DNA from: Lachnospiraceae bacterium UBA7481 | Lineage (GTDB): Bacteria > Bacillota > Clostridia > Lachnospirales > Lachnospiraceae | Assembly (NCBI GenBank): GCA_002478505.1 | Contig: DLOP01000025.1 | Coordinates: 1-7,474, forward strand | DNA: 7,474 nt | Reading direction: 5' to 3' | In this document: in pieces, positions 1 through 6,988 of the stretch | Numbering within the stretch: the first letter of the stretch is position 1 | Layout of the letters: each line of letters opens with the position of its first letter | Program-made: the position numbers and the translations under genes | The notes under the pieces: model-generated | What the model was told of the DNA's origin: nothing | The model's input: the letters and a program-made list of their open reading frames with translations, nothing else | The model's database searches: none

Positions 1-20
1 TACAGTAAATTTACACTATC

Positions 21-49
21 TTGAAAAGCGGAAATTCTTGTGTTATTAT
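21..49 (+). promoter_or_regulatory. Probable sigma-A promoter of the DUF1015 gene
   Basis: A -35-like TTGAAA (21-26) and a -10-like TATTAT (44-49) are separated by 17 bp. TGT directly before the -10 gives an extended -10 motif. The predicted start of transcription is near 56, leaving a short leader of about 45 nt that contains a T-tract (49-58) and the ribosome binding site. An upstream gene could also read through, since the window starts only 20 bp before this site. Confidence 0.5.
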
Positions 50-99
50 TTTTTTTTTGATAAAATAAATAATATTGACAAAAGAAAGGGATTTTTACT

Positions 100-1335
100 A
101 TGGCGGATATCAGACCATTTCAGGCGATCCGTCCCGCAGAGGGGCAGGAAAAGATCATATCGGCGCTGCCGTATGACGTATATAACCGTGCGGAGGCAAG
201 GGAGGTCGTTCTTAAAAATCCACATTCGTTCTTAGCCATCGACCGGGCGGAAACACAATTCCCGGAAGATATGGATATGTATGCGGATTGTGTTTATGAG
301 AAGGCTTCTTCCATGTTGAAGGAATGGCAGAAGGAAGGACTGTTCATCAAGGAGGATACCCCTTGTTATTATATCTATGAGCTGACCATGGGCGGCAGGG
401 TGCAGACGGGAATTGCTGCATGCGCTTCTATTGATGATTATCAAAATAATGTGATCAGGAAGCATGAGAATACCAGGGCGGAAAAAGAGCAGGACAGGAT
501 CCGTCATGTGGATGCCTGCAATGCCCAGACAGGACCTATTTTTCTGGCTTATCGTGAGAACCAGACGATTGCAGGGGTGATCGCGAAGATAAAAGCGCTG
601 ACGCCGCTTTATGATTTTATCTCTGAGGATGGCGTCGGACACAGGGTATGGGTGATCGGCGCTGTGGAAGACATCGCTCTGATGAAGGAGGCGTTTGATT
701 CTATTGATGCGATCTATATTGCAGACGGACATCACCGCTGCGCATCTGCCGTCAAAGTAGGATTAAAACGCCGGGCAGCCAATACCGGACACACCGGAGA
801 GGAAGAATATAATTATTTCCTTTCGGTTCTTTTCCCGGACAATGAACTGAAGATCATGGATTATAACCGCGTGGTGAAGGATCTGAACGGGATGACCGCG
901 GAAGAATTTAAAGATAAACTTTTGGAGATCTATGAGATCAGCGAGCCGAAGAATGTACCGGTCCGCCCGGAGAAGAAAGGTGAAATGGCGATGTATCTGG
1001 AGGGCAAATGGTATCTTCTGACATTAAAGAAGGATCTATACAGCTCTGATCCGGTGGACGGACTGGATGTGTCGATTCTGCAGAAGTATGTTTTGGCTGG
1101 ACTTCTGGATATTCAGGATCCCAAGACGGATCAGCGGATCGATTTTGTTGGCGGTATCCGCGGATTGCAGGAACTGGAACGGCGCGCATCTTCTGACTGC
1201 GTGCTGGCATTTGCTATGTACCCCACCTCAATTGGTGAATTATTTGCAGTATCGGATGCCGGGCTGCTTATGCCGCCCAAATCCACATGGTTTGAACCCA
1301 AATTACGGAGTGGATTATTTATCCATGAATTATAA
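100..1335 (+). CDS. DUF1015 family protein (function unknown)
   Basis: This 411-residue protein matches the DUF1015 family along its full length. Hallmarks visible are the N-terminal IRPF...IRP segment (residues 4-12), PYDVYN followed by EAR (24-34), KHENT (121-125) followed by KEQDRIRH, the IADGHHR signature (207-213) and the C-terminal PPKSTWFEPKL (392-402). No signal peptide or membrane segment is seen, so it is probably cytoplasmic. The ATG at 100 is chosen because AAGAAAGGG ends at 90, 9 nt upstream, and the family N-terminus begins right there. The biochemical function is not established. The GHHR motif resembles that of ParB/sulfiredoxin-fold nucleotide-binding proteins such as the free serine kinase SerK, and I recall DUF1015 genes lying near serine biosynthesis genes in some Clostridia. 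Both points are only hints. The next gene starts 114 bp downstream on the same strand with no obvious terminator between, so co-transcription is possible. Confidence 0.9.
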   Translation: MADIRPFQAIRPAEGQEKIISALPYDVYNRAEAREVVLKNPHSFLAIDRAETQFPEDMDMYADCVYEKASSMLKEWQKEGLFIKEDTPCYYIYELTMGGRVQTGIAACASIDDYQNNVIRKHENTRAEKEQDRIRHVDACNAQTGPIFLAYRENQTIAGVIAKIKALTPLYDFISEDGVGHRVWVIGAVEDIALMKEAFDSIDAIYIADGHHRCASAVKVGLKRRAANTGHTGEEEYNYFLSVLFPDNELKIMDYNRVVKDLNGMTAEEFKDKLLEIYEISEPKNVPVRPEKKGEMAMYLEGKWYLLTLKKDLYSSDPVDGLDVSILQKYVLAGLLDIQDPKTDQRIDFVGGIRGLQELERRASSDCVLAFAMYPTSIGELFAVSDAGLLMPPKSTWFEPKLRSGLFIHEL

Positions 1336-1449
1336 TTTATTTATGGTATAAATGCAGTCTTTTTAGGCTTATCTATATCTCAGAGAGCTATTTTATATAT
1401 AATTATATTTTTAATGACTAAATAATTATACTTACAGGAGGGGCGCTGG
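1336..1449 (+). other. AT-rich gap with strong ribosome binding site
   Basis: This 114-bp spacer is very AT-rich. It holds an extended -10-like TGGTATAAA (1344-1352) and a TATAAT (1398-1403), but neither has a convincing -35 box at the right distance, so an internal promoter is possible and not demonstrated. No GC-rich hairpin with a T-tract is present, so I see no terminator for the upstream gene. The part that can be relied on is AGGAGG (1436-1441), 8 nt before the ATG at 1450, which fixes the start of the GlgB-like gene. Confidence 0.5.
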
Positions 1450-3864
1450 ATGAATAAAAAATTATATAACATGATGGATTGGGCAGCGATCGAGGAGATC
1501 GTTTATGCAGAATGCGATCATCCGCAGGAGTATCTCGGAGCGCACACTGTCGGGAAACAGACGCTGGTTCAGGCCTTTTTCCCGGATGCCAAGGCTGTCA
1601 GCTTATATATCAATGGGACGGAGGGACCAAGGGGAAAGACTGTCAAAGAAGAGGTAAAGATGGACCGGGTGGATGATACCGGTTTTTTCGCGGCGCTGCT
1701 GTCCGGAAAAAACCGCGTAGACTATAAATATTTTGTCCAGTATAAAGAAAAAGAAAAACGTGCGAAGCAGTTTGTTGATCCTTATAATTATGTGAACAAT
1801 CTTTCTGAAGATGATGCGGAGAAGTTTCATCTTGGTTCCCTGAATCATTCTTATGAAGTTATGGGGGCACATCTGGCGGTCATTAATGGTGTTCGAGGAT
1901 GTATGTTCCGCGTATGGGCGCCGAATGCAGTCCGCGTCAGTGTTGTGGGGGATTTTAATGAATGGAATGAAAAGATCCACCAGATGGTACGTCTGTACAA
2001 TACAGGGATCTTTGAACTGTTCCTGCCTGATGTGAAGGAAGGAGAAAAGTATAAGTATGCGATCTTAATGCGCGGCGGTATTGCTTCCTTTAGGACAGAT
2101 CCGTACAGCGTCCTGCAGGAACTGCGGCCGGACTGCGCGTCTATCGTCACTTCCCTGAAGGGTTTTAAGTGGCAGGATGAAGCGTGGCTTAAGGAAAGAA
2201 AGGGTAAGAATATCCATGAAACCCCTATGAATCTTTATGAATGTTCTTTAGGGGCGTTTACTAATAAAATTAAAAAACAACATGAGAATAATGATGAAGA
2301 TGAGTCATTGATTGATATGAAAATGATTGCTGGGGAGATGATTTCCTATGTCAAAGAGATGGGTTATACCCATGTGGCATTGATGCCGGTCATGGAATAT
2401 GCGCAGGACGAGACAGAGGGGTATCAGACATCCCTTTATTATGCACCGACCAGCCGGTATGGAACACCTTGGGATTATCAATATCTAATCAATGAACTGC
2501 ATAAGGAGCAGATCGGTGTGATCCTGCAGTGGACGCCGAACTGTTTTGCGGTCAGCGAGGACGGATTTGGCAGATATGACGGAACGTGTCTGTATGAACA
2601 TGAAGATCCAAGGCGAGGTGTGGATCCAAGAAACGGTACGTTATTGTTTAATTATCAGAGACCGGAGGTCGCTGCATATCTGCTGGACAATGCAGTCTAC
2701 TGGATCAGGGAATACCATGTGGACGGCTTTATGATCTGTGATACTGCATCAATGTTGTATTTGGATTATTACCGTCAGCCGGGGCAGTGGATAGCCAATA
2801 TCTACGGCGGCAATGAGAATCTTGAAGCGATTGAGTTTATCAAGAAGTGGAATCGTCTGCTGCACAAAAAGTATCCTGATGTGCTGACGGTGGCAGAGGA
2901 TGAAAGCGGCTGGAGCGGCATGACGGGAGAAGTGCAGGACGGCTGTCTGGGCTTTGATCTTTGTTGCAACCATGGCTGGAATCAGGATGTGCTGGGATAT
3001 ATGACCTTTGACCCTATCGAACGTCACGCGCATCACCATGAACTGACGATGAGCATGATCTATCAGTATAATGAAAGCTATATCCTGCCCATCAGCCATA
3101 ACAATACGAATTTCGGACAGGGAAATATCATTGACAGAATGCCCGGGGATCAGACTGACCGGATCAATAACATGAAGGTCATGTACGGTTATCTGATGAC
3201 GCATCCCGGAAAGAAGCAGATGTTTATGGGACAGGATGCGCTTCAGGGGGATGGAGCGGAAGCCTTCCGGGAATATATTAAGGCGCTTAATCATTTTTAT
3301 CTGGAACATAAGGCATGTTTTGAACTGGATGAAAAGGAAGCCGGATTTGCATGGATCAATAACATTTCAGCCAATGAGAATGTAGTATCCTTTGTCAGAA
3401 GCGGCAGGAAAGCGGAGGACTGGTTATTAGTGGTTCTTAACTTCGCTAATGCGCCGTATGAGAAATATAAGATCGGTGTACCGGGGATGGGGCGCTATCG
3501 GGAGATCTTTTCTTCGGATGACAAAGCTTACGGCGGAACAGGGATGATAAACAGCAGGGTGATACCAAGCAAGGATGACGAATGTGACGGAAGGGAGCAG
3601 TCCATCAAAATCACGCTGGCGCCGCTTTCGATCAGCATTTTTGAATGTAATCCATACTCGGAAAAAGAACTTGCTGATATGAAAAAAAGGAAAGAGGAAA
3701 AAGAGAGGAAGCGTCTGGAAAATGAACGTAAAAAGGCCAAGATCGCCAAAGAGAAGGCAAAGATCCGTGCTTCCTTAAAGGAAGAACTGGCAAGAAAGAT
3801 CGCAGACGCTGAAGCAGCCATCGAGAAAGAGATGTCACAGGGTGCTAAGAACAGAAAGAAATAA
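1450..3864 (+). CDS. GlgB-like (GH13_9) protein, probable pseudoenzyme
   Basis: The 804-residue product has the domain order of bacterial 1,4-alpha-glucan branching enzymes. These are an N-terminal domain with a YLGAH motif (28-32), a CBM48 module around FRVWAPNA and GDFNEWN (about 130-235), a GH13 barrel (about 250-610), a beta-sandwich C-domain (about 620-735), and then an extra charged tail (about 735-804). Family landmarks such as YYAPTSRYGTP, LYEHEDPRRG, ASMLYLDY, GGNENLEAI, DRMPGDQ and HPGKK are kept. Key catalytic positions are not. Compared with E. coli GlgB from memory, Asp335 is Gln360, His340 is Cys365, Arg403 is Met428, nucleophile Asp405 is Cys430, and Asp526 is Asn551. The acid Glu458 (Glu483), His525 (His550) and Tyr300 (Tyr325) remain. 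The segment after MGQ, which in GlgB carries WNHDxSLDW, is missing about 20 residues. The reading frame is intact, so this is not a decayed gene. Catalysis of branching is unlikely; glucan binding through CBM48 is plausible. A database would probably label it a branching enzyme or alpha-amylase family protein. Confidence 0.88.
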   Translation: MNKKLYNMMDWAAIEEIVYAECDHPQEYLGAHTVGKQTLVQAFFPDAKAVSLYINGTEGPRGKTVKEEVKMDRVDDTGFFAALLSGKNRVDYKYFVQYKEKEKRAKQFVDPYNYVNNLSEDDAEKFHLGSLNHSYEVMGAHLAVINGVRGCMFRVWAPNAVRVSVVGDFNEWNEKIHQMVRLYNTGIFELFLPDVKEGEKYKYAILMRGGIASFRTDPYSVLQELRPDCASIVTSLKGFKWQDEAWLKERKGKNIHETPMNLYECSLGAFTNKIKKQHENNDEDESLIDMKMIAGEMISYVKEMGYTHVALMPVMEYAQDETEGYQTSLYYAPTSRYGTPWDYQYLINELHKEQIGVILQWTPNCFAVSEDGFGRYDGTCLYEHEDPRRGVDPRNGTLLFNYQRPEVAAYLLDNAVYWIREYHVDGFMICDTASMLYLDYYRQPGQWIANIYGGNENLEAIEFIKKWNRLLHKKYPDVLTVAEDESGWSGMTGEVQDGCLGFDLCCNHGWNQDVLGYMTFDPIERHAHHHELTMSMIYQYNESYILPISHNNTNFGQGNIIDRMPGDQTDRINNMKVMYGYLMTHPGKKQMFMGQDALQGDGAEAFREYIKALNHFYLEHKACFELDEKEAGFAWINNISANENVVSFVRSGRKAEDWLLVVLNFANAPYEKYKIGVPGMGRYREIFSSDDKAYGGTGMINSRVIPSKDDECDGREQSIKITLAPLSISIFECNPYSEKELADMKKRKEEKERKRLENERKKAKIAKEKAKIRASLKEELARKIADAEAAIEKEMSQGAKNRKK

Positions 3865-3888
3865 TATCATATCAAAAAAGCTGAAATT

Positions 3889-3934
3889 AAAAAATTGCCA
3901 CAGTCCATATAATATAAGGATTGTGGCAATTTTT
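3889..3934. terminator. Bidirectional intrinsic terminator
   Basis: Arms at 3890-3906 and 3918-3934 pair over 17 positions with a single G-U mismatch, around an 11-nt AT-only loop. The stem core is TTGCCACA/TGTGGCAA. A-run 3889-3894 and T-run 3930-3934 flank it, so it has a U-tract when read on either strand. It therefore can end the GlgB-like transcript (stop codon 24 bp upstream) and the convergent tRNA-Thr transcript, whose mature 3' end is only 2 nt from the stem. Confidence 0.85.
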
Positions 3935-3936
3935 AA

Positions 3937-4009
3937 AGCTGAAAAAGGGACTTGAACCCTCGACCCCTTCATTACGAGTGAAGTGCTCTACCAACTGAGC
4001 TATTTCAGC
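3937..4009 (-). tRNA. tRNA-Thr (anticodon CGU)
   Basis: The minus strand folds into a standard 73-nt cloverleaf. The acceptor stem GCTGAAA (4009-4003) pairs with TTTCAGC (3944-3938), and the discriminator base is U at 3937. The D-arm contains AGCTCAGTTGGTAGAGC. The anticodon stem CTTCA/TGAAG encloses loop CTCGTAA, placing anticodon CGU at plus-strand positions 3974-3976, which reads the Thr codon ACG. The T-arm is GAGGG-TTCAAGT-CCCTT. CCA is not encoded and must be added after transcription. The gene stands alone with its own promoter and terminator. Since ACG could also be read by a UGU isoacceptor, this is likely a supplementary Thr tRNA. Confidence 0.96.
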
Positions 4010-4018
4010 AGCATTGTT

Positions 4019-4047
4019 ATTATATAAAGAATTTTGCATTTTGGCAA
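4019..4047 (-). promoter_or_regulatory. Promoter of tRNA-Thr
   Basis: On the minus strand, TTGCCA (4047-4042) and a perfect TATAAT (4024-4019) are separated by 17 bp. The expected transcription start is about 4012, only two or three nucleotides before the mature tRNA 5' end, implying a very short 5' leader. Confidence 0.8.
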
Positions 4048-4055
4048 GTCTTTTT

Positions 4056-4070
4056 GTGAAAACTTTTCAC
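4056..4070. promoter_or_regulatory. 15-bp palindrome between divergent promoters
   Basis: GTGAAAA-C-TTTTCAC is a perfect inverted repeat of two 7-bp arms with a one-base centre. It lies between the -35 box of tRNA-Thr (ends 4047) and the -35 box of alaS (starts 4080). The position fits an operator for a dimeric regulator. The arms are A/T-rich, so a chance palindrome cannot be excluded, and no regulator is identified. Confidence 0.3.
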
Positions 4071-4079
4071 CTGAAATAT

Positions 4080-4109
4080 TTGACAAGGCATGGTATGCAA
4101 TATTATAAT
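4080..4109 (+). promoter_or_regulatory. Promoter of alaS
   Basis: A perfect -35 TTGACA (4080-4085) and a perfect -10 TATAAT (4104-4109) are separated by 18 bp. Transcription is expected to start near 4116, giving a leader of about 110 nt. The leader has only a weak 5-bp hairpin (TCATG 4140-4144 with CATGA 4153-4157) and lacks a T-box sequence, so no riboswitch is called. Confidence 0.8.
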
Positions 4110-4226
4110 GTTAACGCTGGTTTTGCATTATATTGTTTGTCATGGGAAGAAGCATGATTCAGATAGCTTAAAAATAAAGATTCCAAGTGGTTAAATAGTG
4201 TCGACAAGAAAGGTTGGATAAAAGTC

Positions 4227-6881
4227 ATGGAAAAGTACGGTGTGAATCAATTAAGAAAAATGTTTCTGGAATTTTTTGAGAGCAAAGAGCATCTGGCGAT
4301 GAAAAGCTTTTCGCTGGTGCCTCATAATGATAATTCCCTGCTGATCATCAATTCCGGTATGGCGCCCTTGAAACCTTATTTTACCGGACAGGAGATTCCG
4401 CCGAGGAAAAGGGTGACGACTTGTCAGAAGTGCGTGCGGACAGGTGATATTGAAAATGTCGGTAAGACGGCAAGGCATCTGACCTTTTTTGAAATGCTCG
4501 GTAATTTCTCTTTTGGGGATTATTTTAAACGGGAATCCCTTGCATGGAGCTGGGAATTTTTAACGAAGACGATCGGTTTGGATCCGGAGAGGTTATACCC
4601 TTCTATTTATTGTGAGGATGACGAGGCCTTTCAGATCTGGACGGATGAGATCGGCGTGCCTGCGGAGAAGATTACGCGGTTTTATAGAGATGAGAATGGC
4701 AAATGCGATAATTTCTGGGAGCATGGTGCAGGTCCCTGCGGTCCCTGTTCTGAAATATATTATGACCGTGGCATCAAGTACGGCTGCGGTAAGCCGGACT
4801 GTAAGGTGGGCTGCGAATGCGACCGCTTTATGGAGGTCTGGAACAATGTATTTACCCAGTTTGATGGGGACGGGAAAGGAAATTATTCCGAGTTAAAACA
4901 GAAGAATATTGATACCGGTATGGGATTGGAGCGTCTTGCGGTTGTTGTACAGGATGTGGATACGGTATTTGACATTGATACGATGAAGGCGATCCGTGAC
5001 AGGATCTGTGAAGTGGCAGGCGTTGTTTATGAGTCGGATGCAAAGAAAGATGTGTCGATCCGCCTGATTACGGATCATATGCGTTCCGCTACGTTTATGA
5101 TCTCCGATGGCATCCTTCCTTCCAATGAGGGAAGAGGGTATGTGCTTAGACGTATTATCCGCCGGGCGGCACGCCATGGAAAGCTCCTTGGCATCAGTGA
5201 TAAATTCCTGGCCAATCTGGCGCTGACTGTGATCGAGGGAAGCAGGGACGGTTATCCGGAATTGGAGGAGAAAAAGGATTTTATCTTAAATGTACTGACG
5301 CAGGAAGAAGATAAATTTTATAAGACCATTGATCAGGGACTTGCCATTCTTGGCGAGATGGAAGAAAAAATGGCATCGGAAAATAAGAAGATATTGGACG
5401 GTGCAGATGCGTTTAAACTTTATGACACTTATGGATTTCCAATGGATCTGACGCTGGAGATCCTGGAGGAGAAGGGATTTGGCGTAGATCAGGAAGGCTT
5501 TGAGGCTGCCATGAAGGAGCAGAAGGAGAAAGCCAGAAAAGCCAGAAAAGTAACCAATTATATGGGCGCGGATGCAACCGTATATGAGACGCTCGATAAG
5601 AATATCACAAGTGAGTTTGTGGGATATGACAGGCTGACCTGTGAATCGGAACTTCTGGCTATGACGAATGAATCTGAAATCGTAACAGCTTTAACCGATG
5701 GAGAAGAAGGGACGATCATTGTCGCAAAAACACCGTTCTATGCGACGATGGGCGGACAGAATGCGGATATCGGTATCATTACCTGTCCTGAGGGAGAGTT
5801 TGAAGTACTGGATACCATTAAGCTGGTAGGCGGAAAAATCGGACATGTTGGACGCGTAACGAAGGGAATGTTCAGAACCGGCGATAAGATAACGCTGATG
5901 GTTAATGAGACAAACCGCCAGAATACCTGTAAGAATCACAGCGCGACCCATTTGCTGCAGAAGGCTCTCCGTACGGTGCTTGGCACCCATGTCGAGCAGG
6001 CGGGTTCCTTTGTGAATGGAGACAGACTTCGTTTTGACTTCTCGCATTTTGCGGCAATGACAAAGGAAGAGTTAGAGAAGGCAGAGGCAATCGTTAATGA
6101 GAAGATCGCTGAGAACCTTGCGGTCGTTACGAAAGAAATGAGCATCGAGGAGGCAAAGAAGACCGGCGCCATGGCGCTCTTTGGTGAAAAGTACGGTGAA
6201 ACGGTACGCGTGGTCAGCATGGGAGACTTCTCGGTAGAGCTTTGCGGCGGAACACATGTGGGCAATACCGGTGCGATCCGTGCCTTTAAGATCCTTTCGG
6301 AAAGCGGTGTTGCTGCAGGGGTGAGACGTATCGAGGCGATTACCGGAGATAGTGTGTTTGCTTATTATAAGGAGATGGAGGAAAGCGTTAAGAAATCTGC
6401 TGCGCTTTTAAAAACCACGCCGGTTACGGTAAATGAAAAAATTGAGAGCATATTAGCAGAAGTTAAAACTCTCCAGAGCGAAATCGCATCTTTAAAGAGC
6501 AAGGCGGCAAGCGAGGCGGTAGGCGATGTGATGGATCAGATGGAGGAGGTAAACGGCGTAAAACTTCTGGCAGTTAGTATTGCCGGTGTGGATATGAACG
6601 GTCTGCGCGACCTTGGCGATCAGTTAAAGGATAAGATGGGCGACGGCGTTATTGTTCTTGCTTCGGAACAGGATGGAAGGGTCAATCTGATGGCGATGGC
6701 AACCGATGCTGCAATGGCAAAGGGAGCTCATGCGGGCAATCTGATCAAAGCGATTGCGGGAAAAGTCGGCGGCGGCGGGGGCGGAAGACCCAATATGGCG
6801 CAGGCAGGCGGTAAGAATCCGGCAGGCATCAATGATGCGCTTGCGGAGGCTAAGATCGTACTTGGAGGACAGATACAATAA
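4227..6881 (+). CDS. alaS: Alanyl-tRNA synthetase
   Basis: AlaRS attaches alanine to tRNA-Ala in the cytoplasm and hydrolyses misacylated Ser/Gly-tRNA-Ala. The 884-residue length is normal for the family. The class II catalytic core (about 1-250) shows MAPLKPYFTGQEIPPRKRV, the motif-2 region with TGDIENVGKTARH and EMLGNFSFGDYFK, and motif 3 GMGLERL (231-237). CGPC (171-174) precedes an insertion with Cys187, Cys192, Cys196 and Cys198, a likely metal-binding loop seen in many Firmicute AlaRS. The editing domain carries GGQNADIG, HSATH (His571, His575) and CGGTH (Cys673, His677), the four zinc ligands. The C-terminal DHHA1/C-Ala domain ends with six glycines (848-853), then RPNMAQAGG. The start is ATG 4227, with AGAAAGG (4207-4213) 13 nt upstream, a slightly long spacing. 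No key residue is missing. There is no terminator after it, so transcripts may run into rpsU. Confidence 0.98.
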   Translation: MEKYGVNQLRKMFLEFFESKEHLAMKSFSLVPHNDNSLLIINSGMAPLKPYFTGQEIPPRKRVTTCQKCVRTGDIENVGKTARHLTFFEMLGNFSFGDYFKRESLAWSWEFLTKTIGLDPERLYPSIYCEDDEAFQIWTDEIGVPAEKITRFYRDENGKCDNFWEHGAGPCGPCSEIYYDRGIKYGCGKPDCKVGCECDRFMEVWNNVFTQFDGDGKGNYSELKQKNIDTGMGLERLAVVVQDVDTVFDIDTMKAIRDRICEVAGVVYESDAKKDVSIRLITDHMRSATFMISDGILPSNEGRGYVLRRIIRRAARHGKLLGISDKFLANLALTVIEGSRDGYPELEEKKDFILNVLTQEEDKFYKTIDQGLAILGEMEEKMASENKKILDGADAFKLYDTYGFPMDLTLEILEEKGFGVDQEGFEAAMKEQKEKARKARKVTNYMGADATVYETLDKNITSEFVGYDRLTCESELLAMTNESEIVTALTDGEEGTIIVAKTPFYATMGGQNADIGIITCPEGEFEVLDTIKLVGGKIGHVGRVTKGMFRTGDKITLMVNETNRQNTCKNHSATHLLQKALRTVLGTHVEQAGSFVNGDRLRFDFSHFAAMTKEELEKAEAIVNEKIAENLAVVTKEMSIEEAKKTGAMALFGEKYGETVRVVSMGDFSVELCGGTHVGNTGAIRAFKILSESGVAAGVRRIEAITGDSVFAYYKEMEESVKKSAALLKTTPVTVNEKIESILAEVKTLQSEIASLKSKAASEAVGDVMDQMEEVNGVKLLAVSIAGVDMNGLRDLGDQLKDKMGDGVIVLASEQDGRVNLMAMATDAAMAKGAHAGNLIKAIAGKVGGGGGGRPNMAQAGGKNPAGINDALAEAKIVLGGQIQ

Positions 6882-6889
6882 AAAAACAG

Positions 6890-6917
6890 TTGACGAAATG
6901 CCAAGTTATGGTATAAT
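6890..6917 (+). promoter_or_regulatory. Extended -10 promoter of rpsU
   Basis: TTGACG (6890-6895) and a perfect TATAAT (6912-6917) are separated by 16 bp, with TGG immediately before the -10 forming an extended -10 element. The -35 begins 8 bp after the alaS stop codon. The predicted start near 6924 gives a leader of about 65 nt. In that leader TGTGCA (6924-6929) could pair with TGCACA (6954-6959), a weak 6-bp stem of unknown relevance. Confidence 0.78.
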
Positions 6918-6988
6918 CATTTATGTGCATTTTGAATACCCTATACAGTCGTGTGCACAAGTAATGACTGAGGGGGAGGTTGAGTGAG

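Noticed and set aside
38..235. 65-codon plus-strand frame overlapping the start of the DUF1015 gene
   Set aside because: It overlaps the conserved DUF1015 N-terminus in another frame, starts within the promoter -10 region, and lacks a family match.
1391..1430. Inverted repeats TATAATTA/TAATTATA upstream of the GlgB-like gene
   Set aside because: The region is almost pure A/T, where such palindromes arise by chance, and the stem would be weak.
2749..3309. 186-codon open frame on the minus strand inside the GlgB-like gene
   Set aside because: It is fully antisense to a well-supported coding sequence, has no recognisable domain, and looks like a shadow frame. The same applies to the minus-strand frames at 232-735, 1603-1980 and 5691-6265.
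1450..3864. Calling the GlgB-like gene a pseudogene or an active branching enzyme
   Set aside because: The frame is open for 804 codons with a strong ribosome binding site and conserved scaffold motifs, so it is not decayed. The lost catalytic residues argue against calling it an active glgB.
4110..4226. T-box riboswitch in the alaS leader
   Set aside because: Many Firmicute alaS genes have one, but the leader is only about 110 nt, contains no TGGNACC-type T-box core, and has no terminator hairpin before the start codon.
5531..5550. Tandem 9-base repeat within alaS (GCCAGAAAA twice)
   Set aside because: It encodes the basic KARKARK stretch in a normal helical region and has only two units; it is not evidence of a functional repeat or CRISPR.
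6980..6988. TTG at 6980 as start of rpsU
   Set aside because: The ribosome binding site would directly abut the TTG, leaving no spacing. The ATG at 6989 is correctly spaced and gives the normal bS21 N-terminus.
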